Part shown: one piece after another, positions 46,280 to 53,815 of the stretch
How the letters are laid out: each line of letters opens with the position of its first letter
How positions within the stretch are numbered: the first letter of the stretch is position 1
Origin: Polyangiaceae bacterium
GTDB lineage: Bacteria > Myxococcota_A > Polyangia > Polyangiales > Polyangiaceae
DNA length: 64,000 nucleotides
Direction: 5' to 3'
NCBI GenBank assembly: GCA_009781005.1
Contig: WQYX01000005.1
Span: forward strand, 1-64,000
Notes under the pieces: generated by a model
What the model was told of the DNA's origin: nothing
What the model saw: the letters and a program-made list of their open reading frames with translations, nothing else
Databases searched by the model: none
Made by a program: the position numbers and the translations under genes

Positions 46280-46514
46280 CGGCACAATTCTACAGTTTTT
46301 TTCTATAGTTTTTTATTCACTCCATAAAATGATGTGAAGCAATCATAGAATTCTGCGCCGAGCCAGTTTTCGCGCAAATTCGCTTGCGCGGCAGGTCTCA
46401 TTTATAAGATAACAAGGAACCGAGCCTCGAGGGCTCGCCATAAAAGGCGGTGAAGTTTACTCCGTCGGCCGTGCACGCACGCTTGTCGTGCGATTCCCTT
46501 GAATGGAGAAAATA

Positions 46515-48176
46515 ATGAATATCCCCCGTTGCGAGTGTCTTTCTGGCAAAATCAAAAAAATCCAGTTTGCAATTCCACTGCTTCTCGCGGGTGTGGCAAT
46601 TCCCGCTTGTTCGGCCGAAAAATCCTCGAGTGAGAACGATCTGTCTGGATTGTCCGAATCGGCGTCCGTCACTTCCTCTGCAGGTACAGCCCCGGATTGT
46701 TCCGCGCTGTCATCCAGTCCCATCTATCAAGTCGTCAACCCGAAGCTCAAAACGAATCTCCTGACGGCTTCGCAGACGGAGGCGCAGAAGGCCGCCAGCA
46801 ACAATGGATTTACAGAAGACCACGGCACGCCATTCTACGCGTCGCTCACGGCCGCCACCGGTCTCGTTGGCGCGCATCGGATGTACAGCTCGAAAACCAA
46901 CGACTTCTTCTGGACGATCAACTCGGGCGAAATTGCGTCCGCTACTCAGAGCTACGGTTACGTTGATCAAGGGATCAACTTTTACGTGTCGGCTTCGGAG
47001 GCAAGCTGTACGCAGCCCGTCTATCGTTTCCTCTCAGGCAGTGCCCACCGTTTTGCGGTAAGCCAGGCGGATCGGGATGCTCTCACAGCCAGCGGCTGGA
47101 CATCCGAAGGCATCAAGTTCTACGCCGCCGTCAAAGGTGCTGCGGGGCCAGATGGTGGAACAGATGCCGGGCCAGACAGTGGAACACCAGATAGTGGAAC
47201 AACGAATGGAACTGGTAAAACAGCGTTCTTTGGTGTGGTACCGACAGCGAGTTATCAAATTGCCGACGACGAATGGTCAAATTACAAGACAATGGGCGTA
47301 AAGAGCCTCCGCATCCATCTCGAATATGATGAAAACTGGGCGGACATCGGCAATGTCGTCAAAAAAGCCAAGTCCCTCGGCATTGAAGTGATGATGCTTG
47401 TAAGTTATGCATCCTACAAGAACACGGACCGGTCGTGCGGCGCTCCCTGGGATAGCAACACCAAAATTCTTTGCTATACCTATGACACCGATGCAAAAGG
47501 CCTTATTGCTGTTCTGAAAGATGCGGTCCCTTATTTTTCCGCGCTGGGCGTTAAATCATGGGAAATATGGAACGAGGAAAACGGCTATTGGAACATGCCC
47601 GCCGGTGACTACGCGAAGATGATAGGGGACATTTATGAGAATTTCAAATATACGGCGACCCCCTGGGATCCGGCGGCGACGATTGTGTTTGGAGGACTCG
47701 ACGACGTTAACGTAGGAGAGCCAGGTGGAACCAATTCTGGGGCGCAGCAGTATGTGAAGAATGTTTACAGCTCGACCGGATACAAGGCATTCAAGAGCAA
47801 ATATGGCCGCTCGCCCTTTGACGCGGTTGGGGTCCATCCGTATGGTTCGGTTTCCGTGGATACGAAATCCGCTTTAAAATTTAACTATTTTGCATCTTCC
47901 GTCCACGGCGCGGCTCTGGACACGATGAAAAGCAATGGCGACGGCAATATCCCTATTTGGATCACAGAGCTCGGGAGTGAACAGCAGAACGACGACATGC
48001 AAGCGGCGGAGGTCCGGGCCTATATGGAATCCGCGTATACCATGCCGGAAGTGCAGCGGTTCTTCTATTTCCAATATGTATATCCCGGTGAATATTGGGG
48101 CCTTGTAAATTGGGACCGTACTCCTCGGAAGTCTCTTTACGAATACACTGCCGTAGTCAAACAATACTCTAACTGA
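46515..48176 (+). CDS. Glycoside hydrolase lipoprotein with N-terminal DUF5648-like domain
   Basis: This 553-aa protein starts with a lipoprotein signal (PLLLAGVAIPAC), then a DUF5648-like domain at about 60-200 (repeats IYQVVNP...HRMYSSKTNDFFWTI and PVYRFLSGSAHRFAV), a linker (GPDSGTPDSGTTNGTG), and a clan A glycoside hydrolase domain at about 235-553. Candidate catalytic residues are the Glu of WEIWNEEN (acid/base) and of WITELGS (nucleophile). It probably cleaves a polysaccharide outside the cell. The gene and its upstream gap are clearly AT-richer than the neighbours, which suggests recent transfer. The exact GH family is undecided. Confidence 0.78.
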   Translation: MNIPRCECLSGKIKKIQFAIPLLLAGVAIPACSAEKSSSENDLSGLSESASVTSSAGTAPDCSALSSSPIYQVVNPKLKTNLLTASQTEAQKAASNNGFTEDHGTPFYASLTAATGLVGAHRMYSSKTNDFFWTINSGEIASATQSYGYVDQGINFYVSASEASCTQPVYRFLSGSAHRFAVSQADRDALTASGWTSEGIKFYAAVKGAAGPDGGTDAGPDSGTPDSGTTNGTGKTAFFGVVPTASYQIADDEWSNYKTMGVKSLRIHLEYDENWADIGNVVKKAKSLGIEVMMLVSYASYKNTDRSCGAPWDSNTKILCYTYDTDAKGLIAVLKDAVPYFSALGVKSWEIWNEENGYWNMPAGDYAKMIGDIYENFKYTATPWDPAATIVFGGLDDVNVGEPGGTNSGAQQYVKNVYSSTGYKAFKSKYGRSPFDAVGVHPYGSVSVDTKSALKFNYFASSVHGAALDTMKSNGDGNIPIWITELGSEQQNDDMQAAEVRAYMESAYTMPEVQRFFYFQYVYPGEYWGLVNWDRTPRKSLYEYTAVVKQYSN

Positions 48177-48222
48177 TCACTGTATCGCCACGTGGACAGC
48201 CTGATGTCGCTTTGAGGGCCGC

Positions 48223-48251
48223 GGTCGGCAGCGCCTTCGGCGCTGCCGACC
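48223..48251. terminator. Bidirectional hairpin between convergent genes
   Basis: GGTCGGCAGCGCC (48223-48235) pairs perfectly with GGCGCTGCCGACC (48239-48251) around a 3-nt loop. It lies 46 bp past the glycoside hydrolase stop and 19 bp past the M50 protease stop. No U-run is present; the very stable stem suggests termination or 3-prime end protection for both. Confidence 0.6.
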
Positions 48252-48269
48252 CGGCATTCACTCTCGCCG

Positions 48270-49262
48270 CTAGCCGAAATCATTTGCCATGCGCGGACGC
48301 ATGGTTGCGACGAGCGACTCGATGCGTGCAGCATCTTCGGCACGTCCGAGTTCGCGCGCTGTATTCGCATAACGCTCGAGCTCGTCGAGGCCGATGACCA
48401 TTCTCTCGTTTTCGAGGACCGGCAAGAGTGCGCCCCACTGCCCTTCGAGGAGAAGTGCATAAGCGAAAAGGCGCAGCCCTACTTGCCTATGTTCCGGGGA
48501 CACGGGAGAGGCGAGCACGGGATTCAAGGCGCCAATCGCGGCTGCACCGTCGTGCGCCTCGAGCGCGCGGTAAGCCTCTTGGATCGCGGCGGCTTCCGCG
48601 GCGCTGGCGATCCGATATCTGCTTACGGCACGCAGCGCCTGAATGTTCGAATACATAAAGAGGCCGCCGAGCATGGCAAACCACATCCCCGACGACGACA
48701 GACCGATGAAGACCATCACGCCTGCCAAGGCAATGGAGACGACGCGTGCCGCCTTTTCACCATTGCCCTTGGTGACGAGATGCAGAAAGGATCGCATCAC
48801 GTTGCCGCCGTCGAGCGGCAACATCGGAATGAGATTGATGATGCCCCAGCCAATGTTCACCCAGAGAAGTTGTCTCAGTGCATTGCTTGCGAGGGCCCCC
48901 TGGGGCGCGAGGATCCCCTTATGATTCAGGATGTACAGCGGGATCCCAATCGCGAAGCCGGCAAACGGACCCGCGAGACTGATGGCAATGCTGCGCGCAT
49001 GACCGACGTCACGCCCGCTGATCCATGACGTCGTTCCGCCCATCCCATGAAGGTCGATCTGCGGCGACAGTCCGAACGCGCGGCCAACGAGCGCATGCCC
49101 GAGTTCGTGCAGGAGCACCGACGCGAACACGATGACGCCCCAAATAAGGAGCGCGCGGACGTCAGGCTTGCTCTGATCCGTCGCACCGGCACCGAGAGCC
49201 AGGATCATGATGAGAAAAAATCCGTGCACGCGGACTGGGATGCTGCCGAGCCTGAACTTCAC
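48270..49262 (-). CDS. Site-2 protease-like M50 membrane metallopeptidase
   Basis: This 330-aa protein has the zinc motif HELGH at 52-56 in a membrane helix and LPLDGGNVM at about 150, the second metal-binding site of the family. Around five helices are predicted up to about residue 215, then a soluble helical tail of about 100 residues with TPR-like character. Such enzymes cut within the membrane, often activating regulators. The start is GTG at 49262. The substrate is unknown. Confidence 0.85.
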   Translation of the reverse strand: MKFRLGSIPVRVHGFFLIMILALGAGATDQSKPDVRALLIWGVIVFASVLLHELGHALVGRAFGLSPQIDLHGMGGTTSWISGRDVGHARSIAISLAGPFAGFAIGIPLYILNHKGILAPQGALASNALRQLLWVNIGWGIINLIPMLPLDGGNVMRSFLHLVTKGNGEKAARVVSIALAGVMVFIGLSSSGMWFAMLGGLFMYSNIQALRAVSRYRIASAAEAAAIQEAYRALEAHDGAAAIGALNPVLASPVSPEHRQVGLRLFAYALLLEGQWGALLPVLENERMVIGLDELERYANTARELGRAEDAARIESLVATMRPRMANDFG

Positions 49263-49306
49263 ACCGTGACTTTAGCGTGTCCTGAGTTGCTTTGGTCGGT
49301 AGCAAC

Positions 49307-49441
49307 ATGCTCGCGCTTCGCACCGCGATGGCGGCATGCGAGAACGCCGCTGCCGCATTCGAGTCCCGCGTCGCCCGGTGCTTGCAAGCGGAGGATCGAG
49401 GGGGACCGCTCCACTCGAGGCCGCTTGGAGGTGAACCATGA
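49307..49441 (+). CDS. Possible 44-aa coupled small protein
   Basis: This short frame starts at an ATG (MLALRTAMAACENAAAAFES) and ends in a TGA that overlaps the ATG of the next gene (ATGA). That overlap pattern marks coupled genes throughout the window. The N-terminal half is Ala-rich and amphipathic. No good ribosome-binding site precedes it. It could be a real small protein or a leader that couples translation of the next gene. Confidence 0.4.
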   Translation: MLALRTAMAACENAAAAFESRVARCLQAEDRGGPLHSRPLGGEP

Positions 49442-49809
49442 AGGGTCGAAACGAATTCGTGCAGCGCGGGACGGCCGCCGATCAGGTGGGCGTCGCGCGG
49501 GTGCAGGCGATCCAGTGGTCGCATCCCGCGGTCGCGCAACTCAGCGACGCCGCGCGACTCATCTACGCTTGCCTCGTCGACGGGTGCTCGAGCACGGCGC
49601 GCGAGACAATCGACAGCGTCGAGCTCGTCTGGCGTAACCGCTATCGCGCACGTGAGCGCTACGCCGGAACGATCGAGATGAAGGACGCGCTCGACGAGAT
49701 CTGCCTCGCCGTCGAAGAGCTCCTCGCAGCGGGGTTGCTCGTGCTGCTCGATCGCAGCTCCATCCAGGCGGGTTGGGTACGCCGCCCCTGGGAAGAATTG
49801 CCCAACTGA
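49438..49809 (+). CDS. Small protein of unknown function
   Basis: This 123-aa protein is preceded by a good GGAGGTG ribosome-binding site 7 nt before the ATG. The sequence is mixed helical, with one Cys pair (ACLVDGC near 45-50) and a C-terminal Trp-containing end (VRRPWEEL). I do not recognise a family. Its stop codon is followed directly by element C copy 2. Confidence 0.55.
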   Translation: MKGRNEFVQRGTAADQVGVARVQAIQWSHPAVAQLSDAARLIYACLVDGCSSTARETIDSVELVWRNRYRARERYAGTIEMKDALDEICLAVEELLAAGLLVLLDRSSIQAGWVRRPWEELPN

Positions 49810-49926
49810 GCGCTTTCGATTTGGCGCGATCTCATCGTTGGGGCCTGCGCTGCGGTCCTCAAAGCCAAGAGGCTGTTCCGGTCCGCTGCTCGGCCCCGCC
49901 TCGACCTCGCGCCAACTTGAAAGCGC
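49810..49926. repeat. Inverted-repeat element C, copy 2
   Basis: This 117-bp sequence is nearly identical to 1-119, with matched changes at its ends: GCGCTTTCGATTTGGCGCGA on the left and the complement of GCGCTTTCAAGTTGGCGCGA on the right. Changes in one arm are mirrored in the other (G for C at the second position, G for A at the middle), so pairing has been kept, as expected if the folded form matters. It starts 0 nt after the stop codon of the 123-aa protein. Confidence 0.78.
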
Positions 49927-49965
49927 TCTCATCGATCGCAGCTACGCGTCACGCAATCTGGATAT

Positions 49966-50020
49966 GTGCATCATGCACATTGATGCGTGCATGATGCACA
50001 TTCAGCTCATGCAGTGCATC
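49966..50020. promoter_or_regulatory. Three phased palindromes upstream of the KGG gene
   Basis: GTGCATCATGCAC (49966-49978), TGCATGATGCA (49988-49998) and ATGCAGTGCAT (50009-50019) have centres at 49972, 49993 and 50014, exactly 21 bp apart each time. The equal spacing of two DNA turns places all three on one face of the helix, as for a cooperatively bound operator. The first two match the palindrome array at 59731-59957. The KGG gene begins about 190 bp downstream. Confidence 0.65.
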
Positions 50021-50211
50021 GTTTCGTTTCGGATGCCGTGGGCACATTAACTCCACGAATGTTGCGCGACGACACGTAATCCTTCGACTTGTTCGCTCTC
50101 TTTGCGGGGCTGGTCTCTGGCACGACCGTCGCTTCGTACCGTTCCATACAACCTAACCAATAGCCGGTGGGCCGCGCCACGTGTGCGGAGCCGCAGGAGT
50201 GAGTGGTCAAC

Positions 50212-50541
50212 ATGTGGTACGGCGACGACAACAACCCGGATGACTCGCAGTCGTCCGAGATCAAGACCGACGCCGCGACGGAAGAGCGCCGGCCGCGCCG
50301 CCGCGGGTTCGCTGCGATGGATCGTGACCGCGTCCGTGAGATCGCGAGCAAGGGCGGAAAAGCTGCACACTCTGCGGGCACCGCTCACCAGTTCAGCAGC
50401 GAGGAAGCGCGCGTCGCGGGACGCAAAGGAGGAATGGCTCCGCACATACGCCGCGGCGGCGTTCGGCGGCGTCCTACGGCGGAAGCTCCCAGTAGCGCGT
50501 CCAGCAATAGTCATACGGAACACGGCAGCGACAACCGTTGA
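50212..50541 (+). CDS. KGG-motif stress protein
   Basis: This 109-aa hydrophilic protein contains two KGG repeats: RGFAAMDRDRVREIASKGGK AAH and SSEEARVAGRKGGMAPH, in the spacing seen in the general stress proteins of the Con-10/YciG/GsiB-like group. Such proteins build up during starvation or desiccation and are thought to be disordered. The ATG at 50212 follows AGGAG; a GTG at 50203 is the alternative. Three palindromes lie upstream, and a strong hairpin separates it from the convergent kinase gene. Confidence 0.82.
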   Translation: MWYGDDNNPDDSQSSEIKTDAATEERRPRRRGFAAMDRDRVREIASKGGKAAHSAGTAHQFSSEEARVAGRKGGMAPHIRRGGVRRRPTAEAPSSASSNSHTEHGSDNR

Positions 50542-50601
50542 AGACGTTTCGATCGCTGAGAAGAATCGTGTAGATTGCACACTTCTTCTTACGTGCAATT
50601 C

Positions 50602-50693
50602 GTTCACGTCGCCGTCGCCGTCAAAGACCACGTCAACGATCACGTCGTCTTTCGTAGTCGTTGACGTTGACCTGATCGGCGACGGCGACGAAC
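50602..50693. terminator. Long stem-loop between convergent genes
   Basis: TCGCCGTCGCCG (50609-50620) pairs with CGGCGACGGCGA (50677-50688), and inside it ACGTCAACGA (50630-50639) pairs with TCGTTGACGT (50658-50667); GTTC/GAAC close the outer end. The structure lies between the KGG gene and the hybrid kinase gene, pointing at each other, and can fold on either strand, so it may stop both transcripts. Confidence 0.65.
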
Positions 50694-50696
50694 CTC

Positions 50697-51968
50697 TCAG
50701 CGTTTCGCAAGCTCCGTGAGGACTTCGACGAGCTCCGCGGGTTCGATGGGTTTGGCAACGTGACGTTGAAACCCGGCAGCGAGCACGCGGTGACGATCCT
50801 CGATGCGCGCGTACGCCGTCATGGCAACCACGGGAATCGTGCGGAGCGCCTCGCGGCTCGTGCTGCGGACGCGACGAACGAACGCGTAGCCATCCTCCAC
50901 GGGCATTGCGAGATCCGACACGACGACATCGGGGGGATCGGCCTCGAGCGAATGCATGGCGGCTTCGACGTTCGACGCGCGCGTCACCCGCGCGCCCGCT
51001 TGCTCGAGGATCATCCCCACCAGATCGCGCATGTCCTCTTCGTCGTCGAGCACGAGCACGGTCACACCCGCGAGCTTGCTCGTCGGTGCGGCGACCCACC
51101 GCGACGTGCCTTCGTCGTCTGCGCTCACCTCGAAGGCCGCGAAGAGCGGCAGCGTCACGGTGAAGCAAGCCCCCAAGCCGCGGCCTTTGCTCGAAGCGGT
51201 GACGGTTCCTCCGTGCAGCTCGGTGAGGTGGCGGACGATGGCGAGGCCGAGGCCGAGACCACCGTGGCGCGCCGTCGAGTCGTGCGCCTGACGGAAGGGA
51301 TCGAAGACGAGCGGCAAGAAGGACGGAGCGATCCCTTGGCCCGTGTCCCGCACCGACAAGACAACGGCGTCCGCCGTGCGGCCTGCGCCGATCGTCACCA
51401 CGCCGCCGCGCGGCGTGAATTTGACGGCATTCGTGGCGAGGTTCGAGAGGATCTGTTGCACGCGATCTCCGTCGGCAACGATGCTTCCAGGCTCACCCTC
51501 TATCTCGGACCCGAGCGCGACACCCTTTGCCTGCGCGAGAGACCGCACGGCGTCGACGCACGACTCGATCTCCGCGCGCACGTTCACCTGACCCTTCGAC
51601 AAGCGAAGCTTGCCGCTCACGATGCGTGCGACGTCGAGCATGTCGTCGACGAGCTGCACCTGCGCGTGCGCGCTTCGTGCGATGACCTCGAGTCCTTTGT
51701 TCCAGCGCTCGATCGGCAGATCTTCGCCCCCCTCTTGAAGGACGCGCGACCAACCGAGGATCGCATTGAGCGGATTTCTGAGCTCGTGACTCAGCATGGC
51801 GAGAAATTCATCTTTGGCGCGGCTCGCAGCTTCGGCACGTGCGAGTGCACCTTCGGCTTGCTCGCGTGCTTGCCGTTCACGCGCGAGCAACGCAGAGACG
51901 GCGCCCACGCGCTTGCGTGCGCCGGAGCTGGGGTTTTGTGCGACAGGGAACTTATCTAGGCGAGCCAC
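50697..51968 (-). CDS. Cytosolic hybrid histidine kinase
   Basis: About 423 aa. A coiled coil (ALLARERQAREQAEGALARA) leads to a HisKA domain with phosphorylated His in MLSHELRNPLNAILGW, a HATPase_c domain (NAVKFTPRGG, DTGQGI, GLGLGLAIVRHL) and a C-terminal receiver domain (VLDDEEDMRDLV, phosphorylated Asp in VVSDLAMP, Lys in HVAKPIE). No membrane helix or sensor domain is present, so its signal is unclear. The start is uncertain: GTG at 51968 or 51908, or TTG at 52007. Confidence 0.85.
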   Translation of the reverse strand: MARLDKFPVAQNPSSGARKRVGAVSALLARERQAREQAEGALARAEAASRAKDEFLAMLSHELRNPLNAILGWSRVLQEGGEDLPIERWNKGLEVIARSAHAQVQLVDDMLDVARIVSGKLRLSKGQVNVRAEIESCVDAVRSLAQAKGVALGSEIEGEPGSIVADGDRVQQILSNLATNAVKFTPRGGVVTIGAGRTADAVVLSVRDTGQGIAPSFLPLVFDPFRQAHDSTARHGGLGLGLAIVRHLTELHGGTVTASSKGRGLGACFTVTLPLFAAFEVSADDEGTSRWVAAPTSKLAGVTVLVLDDEEDMRDLVGMILEQAGARVTRASNVEAAMHSLEADPPDVVVSDLAMPVEDGYAFVRRVRSTSREALRTIPVVAMTAYARIEDRHRVLAAGFQRHVAKPIEPAELVEVLTELAKR

Positions 51969-52149
51969 TTGATGGCGAATGCATGAGTCCGAAGTCAGGC
52001 CGGTCAACGTGTCGAGGTGTCGCCCCCAGCGAACGCAAGCGGTGTGGGATCGCTCTTTGCTGGCGCTCTTCTCTCAACCAAGGAGCGCCACTCGAAAGCC
52101 CCGTCGAATGCCGTCAACTTCCGAGCGAACGCCACCACCGGAGAGCCAC

Positions 52150-52533
52150 ATGAGCCATCGTGCCACGGTCCTCGTCGTCGACGACGACGAAGACACGGTC
52201 GAGACCATGCGAGACATCTTGAGCGAAGAAGGTCACATCGTCTCGTGCGCAAAGAACGGCAGGGAGGCGCTCGCGCTCGCGTCGTCGACGCGTCCCGACC
52301 TCATCCTGCTCGACCTCAACATGCCGGAGATGGATGGCCGGCACGTTCTCGACGCCATTCGCCGCGATCCATGTCTCTCGGACACGCACGTCGTCGTGCT
52401 CTCGGGAGCGGCGGATGCGCCGCAGGTGGCGTGCGAAAGCGTTGCAAAACCGCTGCGTCTCGACACGCTGCTCGGTCTCCTTCGACGCGTTGCCCACTCT
52501 GCGCCACGAGGAGCGTCGTCCTCCATGCGATAG
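52150..52533 (+). CDS. Single-domain response regulator
   Basis: This 127-aa protein is a receiver domain alone: VLVVDDDEDTVETM (acidic pocket), LILLDLNMPEMDG (phosphorylated Asp in DLNM), VVLSGA and VAKPLR. It has no output domain. It starts at ATG 52150 in a divergent position to the hybrid kinase and is followed 59 nt later by another histidine kinase. It probably relays phosphate between kinases or to a partner protein. Confidence 0.88.
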   Translation: MSHRATVLVVDDDEDTVETMRDILSEEGHIVSCAKNGREALALASSTRPDLILLDLNMPEMDGRHVLDAIRRDPCLSDTHVVVLSGAADAPQVACESVAKPLRLDTLLGLLRRVAHSAPRGASSSMR

Positions 52534-52592
52534 CAGAGAAAGCCGGCACAACGCCGCAGCATCGCGAGGAGTCGCTCGAGTATCCTGCGCTC

Positions 52593-53771
52593 GTGAACGA
52601 CGCAGGCAGTCATGCGGCGCTGCTCAAGCACATGCGAGTGATCACCAAATCGCTGTGCCGACGGTTGTCCGCGGTCGAGGTTGCGCACATCGTGGTGACC
52701 GGAGCACGCACCGCGATCGGTGCCGATCGCACGGCGATCTCCGTCGCCCTAGTAGAAGACGGCGAAACACTCGAGACCATTGCCACGGACGGGAGCCTCG
52801 CGCGCCGCGACAGCCACGTCGGGTTCGTCAGCGAGCGAACGCCCGCCGCTGTCGAAGCCACGAATGTGACCGACTACGAATCTGTCGCGCGCGGAGTTTT
52901 TCTTCTCGAGATCGACGGGCGAATGCTCGGGACACTCGACGTCGAGTTCGATGACGAGCACTTCTTCTCCGCCGAGGAGTGCGCGTTCTTGCACGCGCTC
53001 GCGAACGTGACGGGGTGCGCACTTCATCACGCACAGCAGTTGGACAGCGTAGAACGAGCTGCGCGCGAGATCGACGACGCCGCGCAGCTCAAGGATGCAT
53101 TTCTCTCGACCGTTAGCCACGAGCTCCGCACGCCGCTCAACGCGATCCTCGGTTGGTCGGCCATGCTCAGAGAGCCGCTCGAGAGCGCGGCGGCAAACAA
53201 GGGCATCGAGGTCATCGAGCGCAATGCTCGCGCGCTCGCGAGGCTCATCGATGACATCCTCGACGTTTCACGGATCGTTCGAGGCAAGCTCGAGGTCAAA
53301 CGCCGCACGGTCAGCGTCACCGAGATCGTGCGCGCGGTGGCTGCTGCCGTCCGTCCAACGGCGGCAGCGCGAGGCGTGGAGTTCGACGCGCCTGCGGACG
53401 GCGACGCGGGAGTCGTGCTCGGCGATCCGGATCGTTTGCAGCAAGTCGTCTGGAACCTCGCTATGAACGCGGTGAAGTTCACTCCACGCGGAGGCTCGGT
53501 GGCGATGAGCGCGGAGCACGACGCGCAGATGGTTCGAATTCGTATTGCCGACACGGGCGCGGGAATCGAGCCGTCGTTTCTTCCGCATCTCTTCGAACGA
53601 TTTCGCCAATTCGACAGTTCAACGACGAGACTGCATAACGGACTTGGACTCGGACTCGCCATCAGTCGCCATCTCGTCGAGCTGCACGGCGGCACGATTA
53701 CCGCAGAGAGCGCCGGCGCGGGCCGTGGAACAACGTTCATCATCGAATTGCCCAAACTCGCTCGGACATAA
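52593..53771 (+). CDS. Cytosolic histidine kinase with GAF-like sensor
   Basis: About 392 aa. A GAF-like domain at about 10-150 (SLCRRLSAVEVAHIVVTGARTAIGADRTAI..LLEIDGRMLGTLDVEF) precedes HisKA (TVSHELRTPLNAILGW) and HATPase_c (NAVKFTPRGG, DTGAGI, GLGLGLAISRHL). It closely resembles the hybrid kinase at 50697-51968 in its catalytic part, but has no receiver; the single receiver next to it may serve this role. The start is uncertain: GTG at 52593 is used, ATG at 52632 is possible. Confidence 0.85.
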   Translation: MNDAGSHAALLKHMRVITKSLCRRLSAVEVAHIVVTGARTAIGADRTAISVALVEDGETLETIATDGSLARRDSHVGFVSERTPAAVEATNVTDYESVARGVFLLEIDGRMLGTLDVEFDDEHFFSAEECAFLHALANVTGCALHHAQQLDSVERAAREIDDAAQLKDAFLSTVSHELRTPLNAILGWSAMLREPLESAAANKGIEVIERNARALARLIDDILDVSRIVRGKLEVKRRTVSVTEIVRAVAAAVRPTAAARGVEFDAPADGDAGVVLGDPDRLQQVVWNLAMNAVKFTPRGGSVAMSAEHDAQMVRIRIADTGAGIEPSFLPHLFERFRQFDSSTTRLHNGLGLGLAISRHLVELHGGTITAESAGAGRGTTFIIELPKLART

Positions 53772-53815
53772 CGTCATTGGCATTACCGCCGCGTACGCAA
53801 TCGCTGTCATCGACT

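Noticed and set aside
46380-46420. Promoter with TATAAG before the glycoside hydrolase gene
   Set aside because: A TATAAG at 46403-46408 is present, but no -35 box lies at a workable distance.
49307-49809. Toxin-antitoxin pair
   Set aside because: Gene size and overlap fit, but neither product shows any known toxin or antitoxin motif, so the label would be a guess.
49810-49926. Target duplication for element C copy 2
   Set aside because: Flanks ACTGA and TCTCA do not give a convincing direct repeat with any choice of ends.
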